Counted from the stretch's first letter, positions 1 to 7,772 are shown. The stretch is DNA of 20,993 nucleotides from Acinetobacter lwoffii (GCF_002321025.1 NZ_DCLL01000021.1:1-20993); one strand, 5' to 3'. Notes: generated from the letters alone by a model not told the origin. Program-made: numbers and translations.

Positions 1-57
1 TAACTGACTGGCATTACTCTACAAGAGAGGGCTTTTATTTCATTAGTTTAAACAGGA

Positions 58-1071
58 TTAAGCTTCAATGGCCTGAACTGCAATTTTTTTGGCAGGATCC
101 ACTTTACGACGCACTGCTGGTACAGGTTCGCCGTAGTATTGGCGGTCGGCAAAGTAGCTTGAACGAACCATTGGTGCTGCCCAGATATTGCGGAAGCCCA
201 GTTTTTGGCCATGTTCGGTATAACGCTCGAATTCTTCAGGTGTTACAAAGCGGTCAATCGCTGCATGTTCTTTTGAAGGCTGCAAATACTGACCAATCGT
301 CACATAATCTACGCCATGCGCATGCAGATCATCAAGCAGGGCCAGCACTTCTTCTTCAGTTTCACCAATACCGACCATCAGACCACATTTGGTTGGTACG
401 TCCGGGCAGTATTCTTTAAACATTTTCAGCAGGTTTAAAGAGTGCTGATAGTCAGAACCTGGACGCATGGCTTTATATAAACGCGGTACAGTTTCGATAT
501 TGTGGTTAAACACATCTGGTGGGCATTCAGTCATGATACGCAGCGCGATATCCATACGACCACGGAAATCTGGCACCAGAATTTCCAGCAGGGTATTCGG
601 GCTTAGAGCACGCGCTTCTTTAATACAATCTACAAAATGCTGTGCACCGCCATCCAGTAAATCATCACGGTCTACCGAAGTGATCACTGCATATTTCAAA
701 CCCAGATTGGCAATAGTTTCTGCCATATGACGCGGTTCATCTGCATCAAGTGCATTTGGACGGCCATGAGCCACATCACAGAACGGACAACGACGGGTAC
801 AGATATCGCCCATAATCATGAAAGTCGCAGTACCGCCACCAAAACATTCAGGCAGGTTTGGACAGGCGGCTTCTTCGCACACCGTATGTAATTTTTGCTG
901 ACGTAGTGTGGTTTTAATACGTTGAACTTCTTCAGGTGCCGCCATTTTCACCCGGATCCAGTCCGGCTTACGTGGCGTTTCAACCGTAGGAACAACTTTT
1001 ACAGGAATGCGGGCAACTTTTTCCGCACCGCGAAGTTTGACGCCCTGTTCAGGTTTACGGTTTTCAGACAT
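58..1071 (-). CDS. lipA: Lipoyl synthase (radical SAM)
   Basis: Inserts two sulfurs into protein-bound octanoyl groups to make the lipoyl cofactor of pyruvate and 2-oxoglutarate dehydrogenases and the glycine cleavage system; cytosolic. Counting from the ATG at 1071 (337 residues), the auxiliary Fe-S cluster cysteines are C65, C70 and C76 (CEEAACPNLPEC). The radical-SAM CxxxCxxC is C91, C95 and C98 (CTRRCPFC), and the C-terminal RSSY motif is at 303-306. All three hallmarks of LipA are intact and the length is normal. A GTG five codons upstream (1086) extends the frame, but no Shine-Dalgarno precedes it, whereas GGAAAAG lies about 6 nt before the ATG at 1071, so I chose that start. The gene is divergent from sthA across roughly 200 bp. 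lipB is not adjacent. Confidence 0.97.
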   Translation of the reverse strand: MSENRKPEQGVKLRGAEKVARIPVKVVPTVETPRKPDWIRVKMAAPEEVQRIKTTLRQQKLHTVCEEAACPNLPECFGGGTATFMIMGDICTRRCPFCDVAHGRPNALDADEPRHMAETIANLGLKYAVITSVDRDDLLDGGAQHFVDCIKEARALSPNTLLEILVPDFRGRMDIALRIMTECPPDVFNHNIETVPRLYKAMRPGSDYQHSLNLLKMFKEYCPDVPTKCGLMVGIGETEEEVLALLDDLHAHGVDYVTIGQYLQPSKEHAAIDRFVTPEEFERYTEHGQKLGFRNIWAAPMVRSSYFADRQYYGEPVPAVRRKVDPAKKIAVQAIEA

Positions 1072-1124
1072 ATTCAACTTTTCCACTGTTTTTGAAGGGG
1101 GAGATACTCAAAGATAGCGCAGTT

Positions 1125-1155
1125 ATTATAACGGACTTCGTTCTAAATAGGGCAA
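1125..1155 (-). promoter_or_regulatory. Probable lipA sigma70 promoter
   Basis: On the minus strand TTGCCC (1155-1150) is followed after 19 bp by a perfect TATAAT (1130-1125), about 55 bp before the lipA ATG. The -10 is consensus; the spacer is slightly long. Inferred from sequence only. Confidence 0.4.
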
Positions 1156-1284
1156 AAAGGGGTATTCATTTAAAAAATGTTCTTATCAAGCAATATATGT
1201 GAGTTAAATACACCAAATCAACAGGATTTACGTCATAATAAGAGTGTAGATTAAAGTGAATTTTTTAATTTTGAGGAGCGTTGA

Positions 1285-2700
1285 ATGCCACGTAAAAAAG
1301 AGGTCGTTAGTGGGACTTTCGTTAAATATGATGCGGTAGTTCTAGGTTCGGGCCCTGCGGGCGAAGGCGCGGCAATGAAACTTGCCAAATCTGGTAAGCG
1401 TGTTGCAATCGTTGAGATGCGTGAACAGCTGGGTGGTAACTGTACCCATGTCGGTACGATTCCAAGTAAAGCATTGCGTCAAACAGTATCCAGTATTATC
1501 CGTTATCAACGTGATCCACTGTTTCAAAAAGTTGGGGACTGGAAGCAGTTCACTATGAAGCAAGTGTTGCGTCATGCACATAAAGTTATTCAACAACAAG
1601 TAGATACACATTCACGTTTCTACGACCGCAATAAAATTGATATTTATCATGGTCGTGCCTACATTCAGGATCAAAATACCATTTTTGTATTTAACCCAGA
1701 TGGCATTAAAGAAACGCTGATGTTTAAGCAACTGGTCATTGCCAGCGGCTCGCGTCCATATCGTCCAGACATTCTTGATTTTAATCATCCACGTGTATTT
1801 GATTCAGACAAAATTCTGGATCTGGACTATTCCATCCAGAAAATCATCATTTATGGTGCAGGTGTAATCGGTTGTGAATATGCCTCGATCTTTATTGGTT
1901 TGGGACATAAAGTTGACCTGATCAACACCCAACACAAACTTTTAAGCTATCTGGATGATGAAATTTCTGATGCGCTATCTTATCACTTGCGTGAGCAGGG
2001 TGTGCTGATTCGTCATAATGAACAGATCGACTTTTTAGAAACATTTGATGACCATGTGGTGATGCACACGCAAAGCGGCAAGAAAATTAAAGCCGATGCA
2101 ATTTTGTGGTGTAATGGCCGTTCAGGCAATACTGATGGTCTAGGTCTTGAAAATGTCGGCCTGAAACCGAACAGCCGTGGTCAATTGACTGTGAATGATC
2201 AATATCAGACTGAAGTAGAAAATATCTATGCGGCTGGTGATGTGATCGGCTGGCCTTCACTGGCCTCTGCTGCCTATGACCAAGGTCGTTGCGCGGGTGC
2301 CAACATGAGCGGTGAGAAAGACGTTGCGCCGGTGACTGATATTCCAACCGGGATTTATACCATTCCTGAGATTTCTTCGATTGGTAAGACTGAACAGCAG
2401 CTGACCGAAGAAAAGATTCCATATGAAGTCGGTCAGGCATCATTCCGTCATTTGGCACGTGCACAGATTACCGGTGATACCATGGGCGAATTAAAGATTC
2501 TATTCCATCGTGAAACACTGGAAGTTTTGGGTGTACATTGCTTCGGTAATAATGCGTCTGAAATTATCCATATTGGTCAGGCAGTCATGAACAGCCCGAA
2601 CAATACCATCAAGTACTTCGTAGAAACCACGTTTAACTATCCGACTATGGCGGAAGCGTATCGTGTAGCCACACTGAATGGTATGAACCGTTTATTCTAA
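1285..2700 (+). CDS. sthA: Soluble pyridine nucleotide transhydrogenase
   Basis: Cytosolic flavoprotein that transfers hydride between NADPH and NAD+, mainly re-oxidising excess NADPH. The 471-residue protein has the pyridine nucleotide-disulfide oxidoreductase layout: FAD-binding GSGPAG at 21-26, NAD(P)-binding GAGVIG at 192-197, a second FAD contact (YAAGDVIG, about 325-332) and a C-terminal dimerisation domain. The redox-active CxxxxC of lipoamide dehydrogenase and glutathione reductase is replaced by CTHVGT (C53, T58). This is the known SthA state and separates it from those relatives. A good Shine-Dalgarno (GAGGAG, ending 8 nt before the ATG) supports the start. It is monocistronic, with a terminator straight after the stop. 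Confidence 0.96.
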   Translation: MPRKKEVVSGTFVKYDAVVLGSGPAGEGAAMKLAKSGKRVAIVEMREQLGGNCTHVGTIPSKALRQTVSSIIRYQRDPLFQKVGDWKQFTMKQVLRHAHKVIQQQVDTHSRFYDRNKIDIYHGRAYIQDQNTIFVFNPDGIKETLMFKQLVIASGSRPYRPDILDFNHPRVFDSDKILDLDYSIQKIIIYGAGVIGCEYASIFIGLGHKVDLINTQHKLLSYLDDEISDALSYHLREQGVLIRHNEQIDFLETFDDHVVMHTQSGKKIKADAILWCNGRSGNTDGLGLENVGLKPNSRGQLTVNDQYQTEVENIYAAGDVIGWPSLASAAYDQGRCAGANMSGEKDVAPVTDIPTGIYTIPEISSIGKTEQQLTEEKIPYEVGQASFRHLARAQITGDTMGELKILFHRETLEVLGVHCFGNNASEIIHIGQAVMNSPNNTIKYFVETTFNYPTMAEAYRVATLNGMNRLF

Positions 2701-2723
2701 GTGAGATCTTTGACTTAGACAGA

Positions 2724-2756
2724 AAACCCGTAAGTGAATGCTTGCGGGTTTTTTTA
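2724..2756 (+). terminator. Rho-independent terminator of sthA
   Basis: An 11-bp stem (AAACCCGTAAG at 2724-2734, CTTGCGGGTTT at 2741-2751, one G-U pair) with a 6-nt loop runs into a T tract. It starts 24 nt after the sthA stop. Confidence 0.9.
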
Positions 2757-2797
2757 TTGGAAGTGATTAAGTCAGTCAAGTTGATCAAATCGAATTT

Positions 2798-3127
2798 TTA
2801 AGCAGCCATTTTCCGGCATTCTTCAGCACAGCGGCGGCATGCTTCGGCACATTGCTGACAATGTTCATGTTGGTGCTTGCCACATTCTTCTGCACAGTAG
2901 TCACATGCTTTGGCGCAAAGTTCACATATCTCATGCATGAATGGAGACTGCTTTTGTTCCATACGGGCACACAGCTGACAGATATCTGCACAATCCAGAC
3001 AGCGCTGGATACATTCCCGCATCATGTCTAAATCTTCTTCTTTAAAACAGGCACTGGCACAGTTAGCGCATGCCAGGGAACAGTTCATACAGGTTTGAAC
3101 ACAATCTGAAAATTGAAGCTGATTCAT
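2798..3127 (-). CDS. Four-helix-bundle copper-storage protein (Csp/DUF326 type)
   Basis: A 109-residue protein with 21 cysteines, almost all in CxxC and CxxxC spacing along four predicted helices (C9-C27, C39-C53, C68-C82, C90-C104). This matches the Csp family, in which cysteines line the inside of a four-helix bundle and bind many Cu(I) ions. There is no signal peptide, so it resembles the cytosolic Csp3 branch, whose role is copper storage or buffering. His residues at 85, 87 and 89, before the last helix, could help metal entry. The Shine-Dalgarno AGAGGA lies 7 nt before the ATG. It stands alone; no copper pump or CueR-like regulator is adjacent. The family call is firm, the physiological role inferred. 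Confidence 0.88.
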   Translation of the reverse strand: MNQLQFSDCVQTCMNCSLACANCASACFKEEDLDMMRECIQRCLDCADICQLCARMEQKQSPFMHEICELCAKACDYCAEECGKHQHEHCQQCAEACRRCAEECRKMAA

Positions 3128-3291
3128 TGTCGTTTCCTCTTTCCATAGGTTTATTGCTGATTTTCTAATACGCTAAGCAGAAAAAGGAAAATACACTAGG
3201 CAGATTAGGTGAGGAAAAGTAAACAGCTACTTTGTTTTGTTAGAGATCTACTGGATCATGAGCGATAGTTGGAATTAATTTTTTTTTATTT

Positions 3292-3331
3292 GAAAATAAA
3301 AAACCATTGAGGCGGTCAAAGTCTCAATGGT
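3292..3331 (-). terminator. Terminator of the TauD-like gene
   Basis: A perfect 9-bp stem, ACCATTGAG (3303-3311) with CTCAATGGT (3323-3331), has an 11-nt loop. Read on the minus strand it is followed by a T-rich run (complement of 3302-3292). It lies about 80 nt past the dioxygenase stop. Confidence 0.85.
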
Positions 3332-3408
3332 GGAAGATCGACATGATGAATCGTAATTTTTGAAGGGTTAAACTAGCTCTACCTTTCTGGTTATTCTCGT
3401 TTTTATTA

Positions 3409-4374
3409 TTAAAACGGACGGCTACCCGCCAGACTGATGCGTTTCAATAAACGGCGCTGATCTGCCGGGAATGGACGGCGTGAGTGTAAGGTCACCTGAT
3501 TATCCCAGAACACGATATCGCCAATTTCCCAGTGATGTTCATAAGCGAATTCAGGTTTCGAAATATGCTCACGTAATTTGGCGATCAGTTGACTGCCAGC
3601 CTGATCATCATAATTGACCAGCTCGACTTCGGTATGGGTGTTTAGCCAAAGCGCTTTACGGTCGGATTCAGGATGAGTGCGCACCAGTGGATGTGGATAA
3701 GCATGGCTTAAAATCGGTTGATCTTTAAAATGATACAATGGGCTTGAACCATAACCTTGATCATCAGTCTGATCTCTGGTTTTTTGACGGCGCACGAAAG
3801 GGTTGTAAGTAATCAGTTGTAGCTGATCGATCTCTACCTTGGTTGCTTCATCGAGTGCATCATAGGCTTTAATGGTGTTGATCCAGCTGGTCTGTCCGCC
3901 GTCCTGAGGCAGTTCAATTGCATACAGAAGGGAGCCAAAAGAGGGTAATGGTGTCCATTGATGATCGGCATGTGGAGTTAGTTCACCATGCCCAGTGTAA
4001 TCTCCCTGACCGACGGCATTGGACACCGGCACGACATCGGGTGGAATGCCGCTATCCGACTGCGCAGCCAGTACCGGTGTATCTGCACCTGGGCGGAAAA
4101 TGGAACCGAAATAAGTTGAAAACGCCAAGTATTGTAAATCATCCAGACTTTGCTGCTTAAAGATCAAAATCAGATGCTCGGCCAGCGCCTGTTTTAACTT
4201 TAAAATGGTTTTGGATGATTGGACTTTACGGGCATCCAAGCCATAGACCACTGCACCTAAGGCCTGACCGGTTTGCGGTACAATCTTGATTTCATCCGGA
4301 TGTTGAAATTGATCTTGCTGATGCCAGCGTGGAGCATCATGAATCGCTTGTGAAAGTTGGGTTAAGCTGGTCAT
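3409..4374 (-). CDS. TauD/TfdA-family Fe(II)/2-oxoglutarate dioxygenase
   Basis: A 321-residue cytosolic non-haem iron oxygenase; family members hydroxylate taurine, sulfonates, alkyl sulfates or aryloxyacids while decarboxylating 2-oxoglutarate. The iron facial triad is visible: HAD (H135, D137 from the ATG at 4374) and the distal His in TLHSRRPF (H297). Arg residues in RRLLKR about 11-15 residues later (R308, R312) fit the 2-oxoglutarate carboxylate site. The substrate cannot be read from sequence. A TTG two codons further upstream keeps the frame open, but ATG at 4374 is the better start. The next gene upstream on the same strand is an MFS transporter, which might import the substrate (inference). 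A conspicuous inverted repeat sits directly before the start. Confidence 0.88.
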   Translation of the reverse strand: MTSLTQLSQAIHDAPRWHQQDQFQHPDEIKIVPQTGQALGAVVYGLDARKVQSSKTILKLKQALAEHLILIFKQQSLDDLQYLAFSTYFGSIFRPGADTPVLAAQSDSGIPPDVVPVSNAVGQGDYTGHGELTPHADHQWTPLPSFGSLLYAIELPQDGGQTSWINTIKAYDALDEATKVEIDQLQLITYNPFVRRQKTRDQTDDQGYGSSPLYHFKDQPILSHAYPHPLVRTHPESDRKALWLNTHTEVELVNYDDQAGSQLIAKLREHISKPEFAYEHHWEIGDIVFWDNQVTLHSRRPFPADQRRLLKRISLAGSRPF

Positions 4375-4386
4375 TATCAAGTCTCA

Positions 4387-4420
4387 GAATTTTCTTATTG
4401 ATCAAAATCTAAGAAAATTC
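4387..4420. promoter_or_regulatory. Perfect 11-bp inverted repeat before the TauD-like gene
   Basis: GAATTTTCTTA (4387-4397) and TAAGAAAATTC (4410-4420) are perfect inverted copies around a 12-bp spacer that itself contains the palindrome TTGATCAA. GTCT/AGAC at the outer ends extends the symmetry with a one-base offset. The near arm lies 12 nt from the dioxygenase ATG. It could be an operator for a dimeric regulator or a 5'-UTR hairpin covering the ribosome-binding region; sequence alone does not decide. Confidence 0.5.
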
Positions 4421-4552
4421 CAGACTGAAATAAAATCAAAAGAAATGATAAGTTTATGAATAATCTGTTATTTTTACTATTCAGTTGATTTTGAAACATT
4501 TAACTTATTGTGCGATGGATTGCGCATTTTCTGCTGAGGATATTTCGACAGT

Positions 4553-4681
4553 TTAGTGTGCGCAGAAAGCCTGATTAAAATATTCAAACAGCTGAGGGGT
4601 TTGTAACCACAGGCCAATCGACAAAGCCAGTAAAAGCAGGATTGCCACCACAATCGAGAGTTTGAGTAGAGAATCAGTCAT
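4553..4681 (-). CDS. Small single-span membrane protein overlapping the MFS gene
   Basis: A 42-residue frame starting MTDSLLKLS, with one strongly hydrophobic segment (about residues 8-27) and a short polar C-terminus ending FCAH. Its ATG sits inside the last codons of the MFS gene (ATGACTGA, sharing the TGA stop region). GAGGAG lies upstream inside the MFS coding sequence, as expected for translational coupling. A longer in-frame version beginning further upstream runs antiparallel to nothing useful and has an implausible N-terminus, so I chose this start. It may be an accessory subunit or modulator of the transporter. No family recognised. Confidence 0.55.
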   Translation of the reverse strand: MTDSLLKLSIVVAILLLLALSIGLWLQTPQLFEYFNQAFCAH

Positions 4682-5888
4682 GGACGATTTGCTCCTCATT
4701 GACCCAGAAATGCACCAGTACGCCAAAAATGCTGAGGACAATTGATAGCATCCACACCGCATTATAATTGCCGCTCAAATCATGGTTGACTCCACCGAGC
4801 CAGCCACCGAAAAACGAGCCAACCTGATGGGTAAAGAACACAATGCCACTGAGCATGGTCAGATATTTCACCCCGAACATATTCGCCACAATACCATTGG
4901 TCAGCGGAACGGTTGATAACCAGAGTAGTCCCATAATGACACCAAAGGTATAGACTGTCCATGTGCTGAGAGGCAGCATGAGAAAAGCAATAATCGCAAT
5001 TCCACGCAGGGCATATAATCCCATTAACAGATGCGGTTTGGAATATTTGCCACCAAGCCAGCCGGCCGTATAGGTGCCTACCACATTAAACAAACCCACT
5101 AAGGCTAAGAAAATTGTACCAGTTGTGGCATTAAAGCCATGATCAATCAGATAGCCCGGCAGGTGGATGCCAATAAAAACGACCTGAAAACCACAAACAA
5201 AAAAGCCCATGGCCAGAAACCAAAAGGGTTTATGATTTTTCACTACCACCAGAATCTGTTTAAAGCTGAGTGAGACTTTATTGGAGGTAGAGGCTGCGTT
5301 GGGATTAACATACATCGGTGCTTTCAGCATCCAGGCCAATGGCACAATCAGTGCAATTAAAATGGCACTGACCACCAGCGCCGCTGACCAGCCGACATTC
5401 TGTAATAGTAGCAGGGTCGAAGGCAGCATAATAAACTGACCAAAAGAACCTGCGGCACTGGCAATACCCATCGCCAAACTGCGCTTTTCTGGTGGGGCAG
5501 CACGCCCGACCGCAGACAATAACACCGGAAATGAAGTAGCTGACAGGGCTAGACCTAAAATTAAACCGACACTCAGATTTAACAGTAAGCCGGTCGAGCT
5601 AACTGCCATCAACAGTAGACCGATTGAATATAAGGCTCCGCCTACAGCTACCACAATCTTGCTGCCATATTTATCGGCAAATGCCCCGGTAATCGGCTGA
5701 ACTGCACCCCAGATCAGGTTTTGCATGGCAATGGCCAGGCTAAAAACATTATGACCCCAGCCAAATTCTTCGCTCATCGGCACCAGATACAAGCCAAATG
5801 CATGACGTACACCCAATGACAGTGCCAGAATGATGGCAGAGCCAATCAGCATAAAAATAAGAGCTTTGGAAAATTGACTGTCAGCCAT
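4674..5888 (-). CDS. Major facilitator superfamily transporter (MCT/OFA-like)
   Basis: A 404-residue inner-membrane protein with about 12 hydrophobic segments in two halves of six, joined by a loop near residues 190-215. The loop after TM2 (GAFADKYGSK, about 68-77) fits the MFS motif-A region (GxLaDryGrr). The N-terminal half, with RHAFGLYLVPMSEEFGW, resembles the oxalate/formate and monocarboxylate-porter branch, so a carboxylate or similar anion is a reasonable guess, not a demonstrated substrate. The downstream small membrane protein overlaps its stop, and the TauD-like dioxygenase is the next gene after that, on the same strand. The roughly 180-nt gap to the dioxygenase means co-transcription is uncertain. 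Confidence 0.88.
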   Translation of the reverse strand: MADSQFSKALIFMLIGSAIILALSLGVRHAFGLYLVPMSEEFGWGHNVFSLAIAMQNLIWGAVQPITGAFADKYGSKIVVAVGGALYSIGLLLMAVSSTGLLLNLSVGLILGLALSATSFPVLLSAVGRAAPPEKRSLAMGIASAAGSFGQFIMLPSTLLLLQNVGWSAALVVSAILIALIVPLAWMLKAPMYVNPNAASTSNKVSLSFKQILVVVKNHKPFWFLAMGFFVCGFQVVFIGIHLPGYLIDHGFNATTGTIFLALVGLFNVVGTYTAGWLGGKYSKPHLLMGLYALRGIAIIAFLMLPLSTWTVYTFGVIMGLLWLSTVPLTNGIVANMFGVKYLTMLSGIVFFTHQVGSFFGGWLGGVNHDLSGNYNAVWMLSIVLSIFGVLVHFWVNEEQIVHD

Positions 5889-6002
5889 ACGTCATTCATG
5901 CCTATAAAGTTGATATGTATAGTATTCGATTCAAGCAATAGAGGCGATTAAATAAATATTGATCAAAAGATAAATTTTTTTTATTAATATATTAAGCCTA
6001 AA

Positions 6003-6022
6003 AAAACGGCTGAAGCCGTTTT
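6003..6022. terminator. Terminator of the OmpW-like gene
   Basis: AAAACGGC (6003-6010) pairs with GCCGTTTT (6015-6022) around a tight TGAA loop. On the minus strand it is followed by seven or more T (complement of 6006-6000). It lies just past the stop of the outer-membrane protein gene and separates it from the MFS gene. Confidence 0.85.
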
Positions 6023-6044
6023 AATTAAAAATCGGATATTGAGC

Positions 6045-7142
6045 TTAGAAACGCATCCCAATCCCGGCATAGGCCAGAATCGGATTGACTTCGATATCGG
6101 CTTTAGAGCGAATCAGTTCACCTAGATTTGCATCTGTCACTGTAATTGTCGTGTCATTTTTTAGATGTGCATAAGAGACTGAACCTACAGCAAACCAGGT
6201 GTCATTAAAGTCATAGCTAAAGCCGACCGTGGCCACGGGCGCGAAAGCATCGGATGCTTCAAGTTTGACTTTTGGATCGGCCCCTTCATTTGGCGTACCA
6301 TCTAGAGAAGCACCTGCTTTGTTTCGTTTAATGTTGGCAATCATATGTCCGGCAGCAATCAGGTCCTGCTCGGTACGTGAGTTAATTTCCAGTTCATTGA
6401 AATAGGCATACATCACACCTAAGCCGACATAAGGCCGGAATTTATTGATCCCTGTTTTACCAAAGTGATACTGGAATTCAAAGGCAGGTGTCCAGGCGCG
6501 GGCAGAGGCGGCCGGCCCATAAGCTTCCAGATCAGTAATGAGAATATCATTTTTTAATTCAATGCCGGGTAAATCAATTCCACCTGGAATTTGTGGAATC
6601 AAATCAAGACTTGGAGTCGCAAGCGCAGAGAAAGGAGCATAAATTTTACCACTGCCTTGCAAGTCTACTTTAGGTGGAATGCCGGCTTTCATTTCAAAAG
6701 AAATATTATCGGTAAAATAGTAATTGGTCATGATGCCTAAAGTGGTGACATCATCCGCTTCCAGGCCTGTACCAGGATTACTCCAGCTTTCCAGTCCATA
6801 GATTTCAGCTCGCCCACTTAACTCTGCAGGCAGTGTTTCTGTACCAAGTCGATCCAGAATATTAACAAAAACAGAGGAAAGATTTGGGTCCATGTCTGGA
6901 TCAAGATTATTTTTCACAGAGTCAATTGAGATATCACCTACTTGTGATGTTTCGCCTTCTTTAACAGCAGTATTCACTTTAAAGGGCTGGGCCTTGCCTT
7001 GCGGCATCACATGCAATGCACCGACTGATACCGAGAAACGCTTAAAGCCATCTCCATCTTGCAAGCTAAAATAAGGGGAATCTGCATGCGCGACCATAGG
7101 TAAAGTGGCTAGGCCTGCCATACATGCCAGCAATGTTTTCAT
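6045..7142 (-). CDS. OmpW-family outer-membrane beta-barrel protein, enlarged
   Basis: A 365-residue precursor with a signal peptide (MKTLLACMAG..., cleavage likely after AHA at residue 20) and a C-terminal strand ending IGMRF, whose last Phe is the usual outer-membrane insertion signal. Blocks typical of OmpW are visible: TLGIMTNYYFTDNISFEMKAG, then PAFEFQYHFG, then FRPYVGLGVMYAYF, and finally FAPVATVGFSYDFNDTWF. OmpW of enteric bacteria is about 210 residues. The extra length here lies mainly in acidic inserts near residues 60-115, a Pro/Leu/Ile-rich insert near 165-200 and one near 270-300, probably long loops. It may be a channel for small hydrophobic compounds (family inference). Monocistronic, with its own terminator. 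Confidence 0.82.
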   Translation of the reverse strand: MKTLLACMAGLATLPMVAHADSPYFSLQDGDGFKRFSVSVGALHVMPQGKAQPFKVNTAVKEGETSQVGDISIDSVKNNLDPDMDPNLSSVFVNILDRLGTETLPAELSGRAEIYGLESWSNPGTGLEADDVTTLGIMTNYYFTDNISFEMKAGIPPKVDLQGSGKIYAPFSALATPSLDLIPQIPGGIDLPGIELKNDILITDLEAYGPAASARAWTPAFEFQYHFGKTGINKFRPYVGLGVMYAYFNELEINSRTEQDLIAAGHMIANIKRNKAGASLDGTPNEGADPKVKLEASDAFAPVATVGFSYDFNDTWFAVGSVSYAHLKNDTTITVTDANLGELIRSKADIEVNPILAYAGIGMRF

Positions 7143-7592
7143 TGATTTGGAACTCCATGTCCAGTGTGTTTATTCGTTTTTCTAGTTAACTAATTATGTG
7201 AATTACATTAAAAAATTCAGTTATAGAACAACAGGTCAAAAGTCAATCGATGGTTAATATTGGTAATTTTTGTATATTTTTTGTTTATATCTCTTGAGTT
7301 TTAAGAAATGTATAGTGTGTAAAAATCATTATTTTTATCTGACTAGCTTAAGTATAAAAATGAAGGAAATTTACTCTTGAGAGCGTTAAAATTTCAATCC
7401 TATGAATTTTTATCATGGAAGATATAGAGGAGAGTTTAGGTAAATTTTAGGCTGCATTGATTCAAGCATTTATCATCATGGGATGATTTTTTATTTTTCC
7501 AAAACAAGAGCATATGAATTTATCCAAGATCCTGCTACCCAGTCGACTGAGTTTTTTTGTACAATAGCCGCATATATTATTGAGTGAATCAC
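7143..7592. other. 450-bp AT-rich intergenic region
   Basis: Holds the probable promoter of the OmpW-like gene on the minus strand and the leader of the small 59-residue gene on the plus strand. No convincing reading frame was seen. On the plus strand ATCATC (7472-7477), loop ATGG and GATGAT (7482-7487) followed by TTTTT form a terminator-like hairpin with no annotated gene before it. Confidence 0.5.
7220..7246 (-). promoter_or_regulatory. Possible promoter of the OmpW-like gene
   Basis: On the minus strand TTGACT (7246-7241) and TATAAC (7225-7220) are separated by 15 bp, about 80 bp before the ATG. Boxes are good but the spacing is short. Confidence 0.35.
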
Positions 7593-7772
7593 ATGAGCAC
7601 CCAAACTCCTCCCAAAAAAAAGCCCCTGGTTAATTTACCTTTCCCGATCAAACAGGCAGAGCAAAATGCTGCAGAAGAAGTTCTGGAAGATTTAAGACCA
7701 AGACCACAGCGTTATGCTGACCGTACCTGGATGCCACCACGTGGTACTCGCCGTTCAATGGGCAAACGCTAA
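7593..7772 (+). CDS. Small basic hypothetical protein (59 residues)
   Basis: Frame beginning MSTQTPPKKKPLVN, rich in Pro, Arg and Lys, and ending in a basic tail (RGTRRSMGKR). No signal peptide, membrane segment or known domain is visible; it looks largely disordered apart from a short acidic helix (AEQNAAEEVLEDL). An in-frame GTG at 7584 would add three residues, but the ATG with GAGTGA 5 nt upstream is preferred. A terminator directly downstream and normal codon use support a real gene. Function unknown; the basic ends could suit nucleic-acid or ribosome contact, but nothing proves it. Confidence 0.65.
   Translation: MSTQTPPKKKPLVNLPFPIKQAEQNAAEEVLEDLRPRPQRYADRTWMPPRGTRRSMGKR

Noticed and set aside
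159..419. Plus-strand open frame inside lipA
   Set aside because: Antisense shadow of a complete lipA; low-complexity translation, no ribosome-binding site.
2785..2991. Second minus-strand frame overlapping the copper-storage gene
   Set aside because: Same-strand shifted frame; the Cys-patterned 109-residue frame with a good Shine-Dalgarno clearly fits a known family.
4501..4530. TGCG...CGCA as a terminator for the MFS and small-protein genes
   Set aside because: Only four base pairs and no T run on the minus strand; not convincing.
2782..5966. TTGATCAA palindrome occurring at about 2782, 4398 and 5959 as a regulon motif
   Set aside because: An 8-bp AT-rich palindrome is expected by chance at this composition, and the first copy lies between a terminator and a gene end. 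Kept only as a side remark to the dioxygenase repeat.
7122..7142. LLAC near the N-terminus of the OmpW-like protein as a lipobox
   Set aside because: Cys at residue 7 is too early, inside the hydrophobic core; a normal AHA cleavage site at residue 20 and a C-terminal Phe point to an integral barrel protein.
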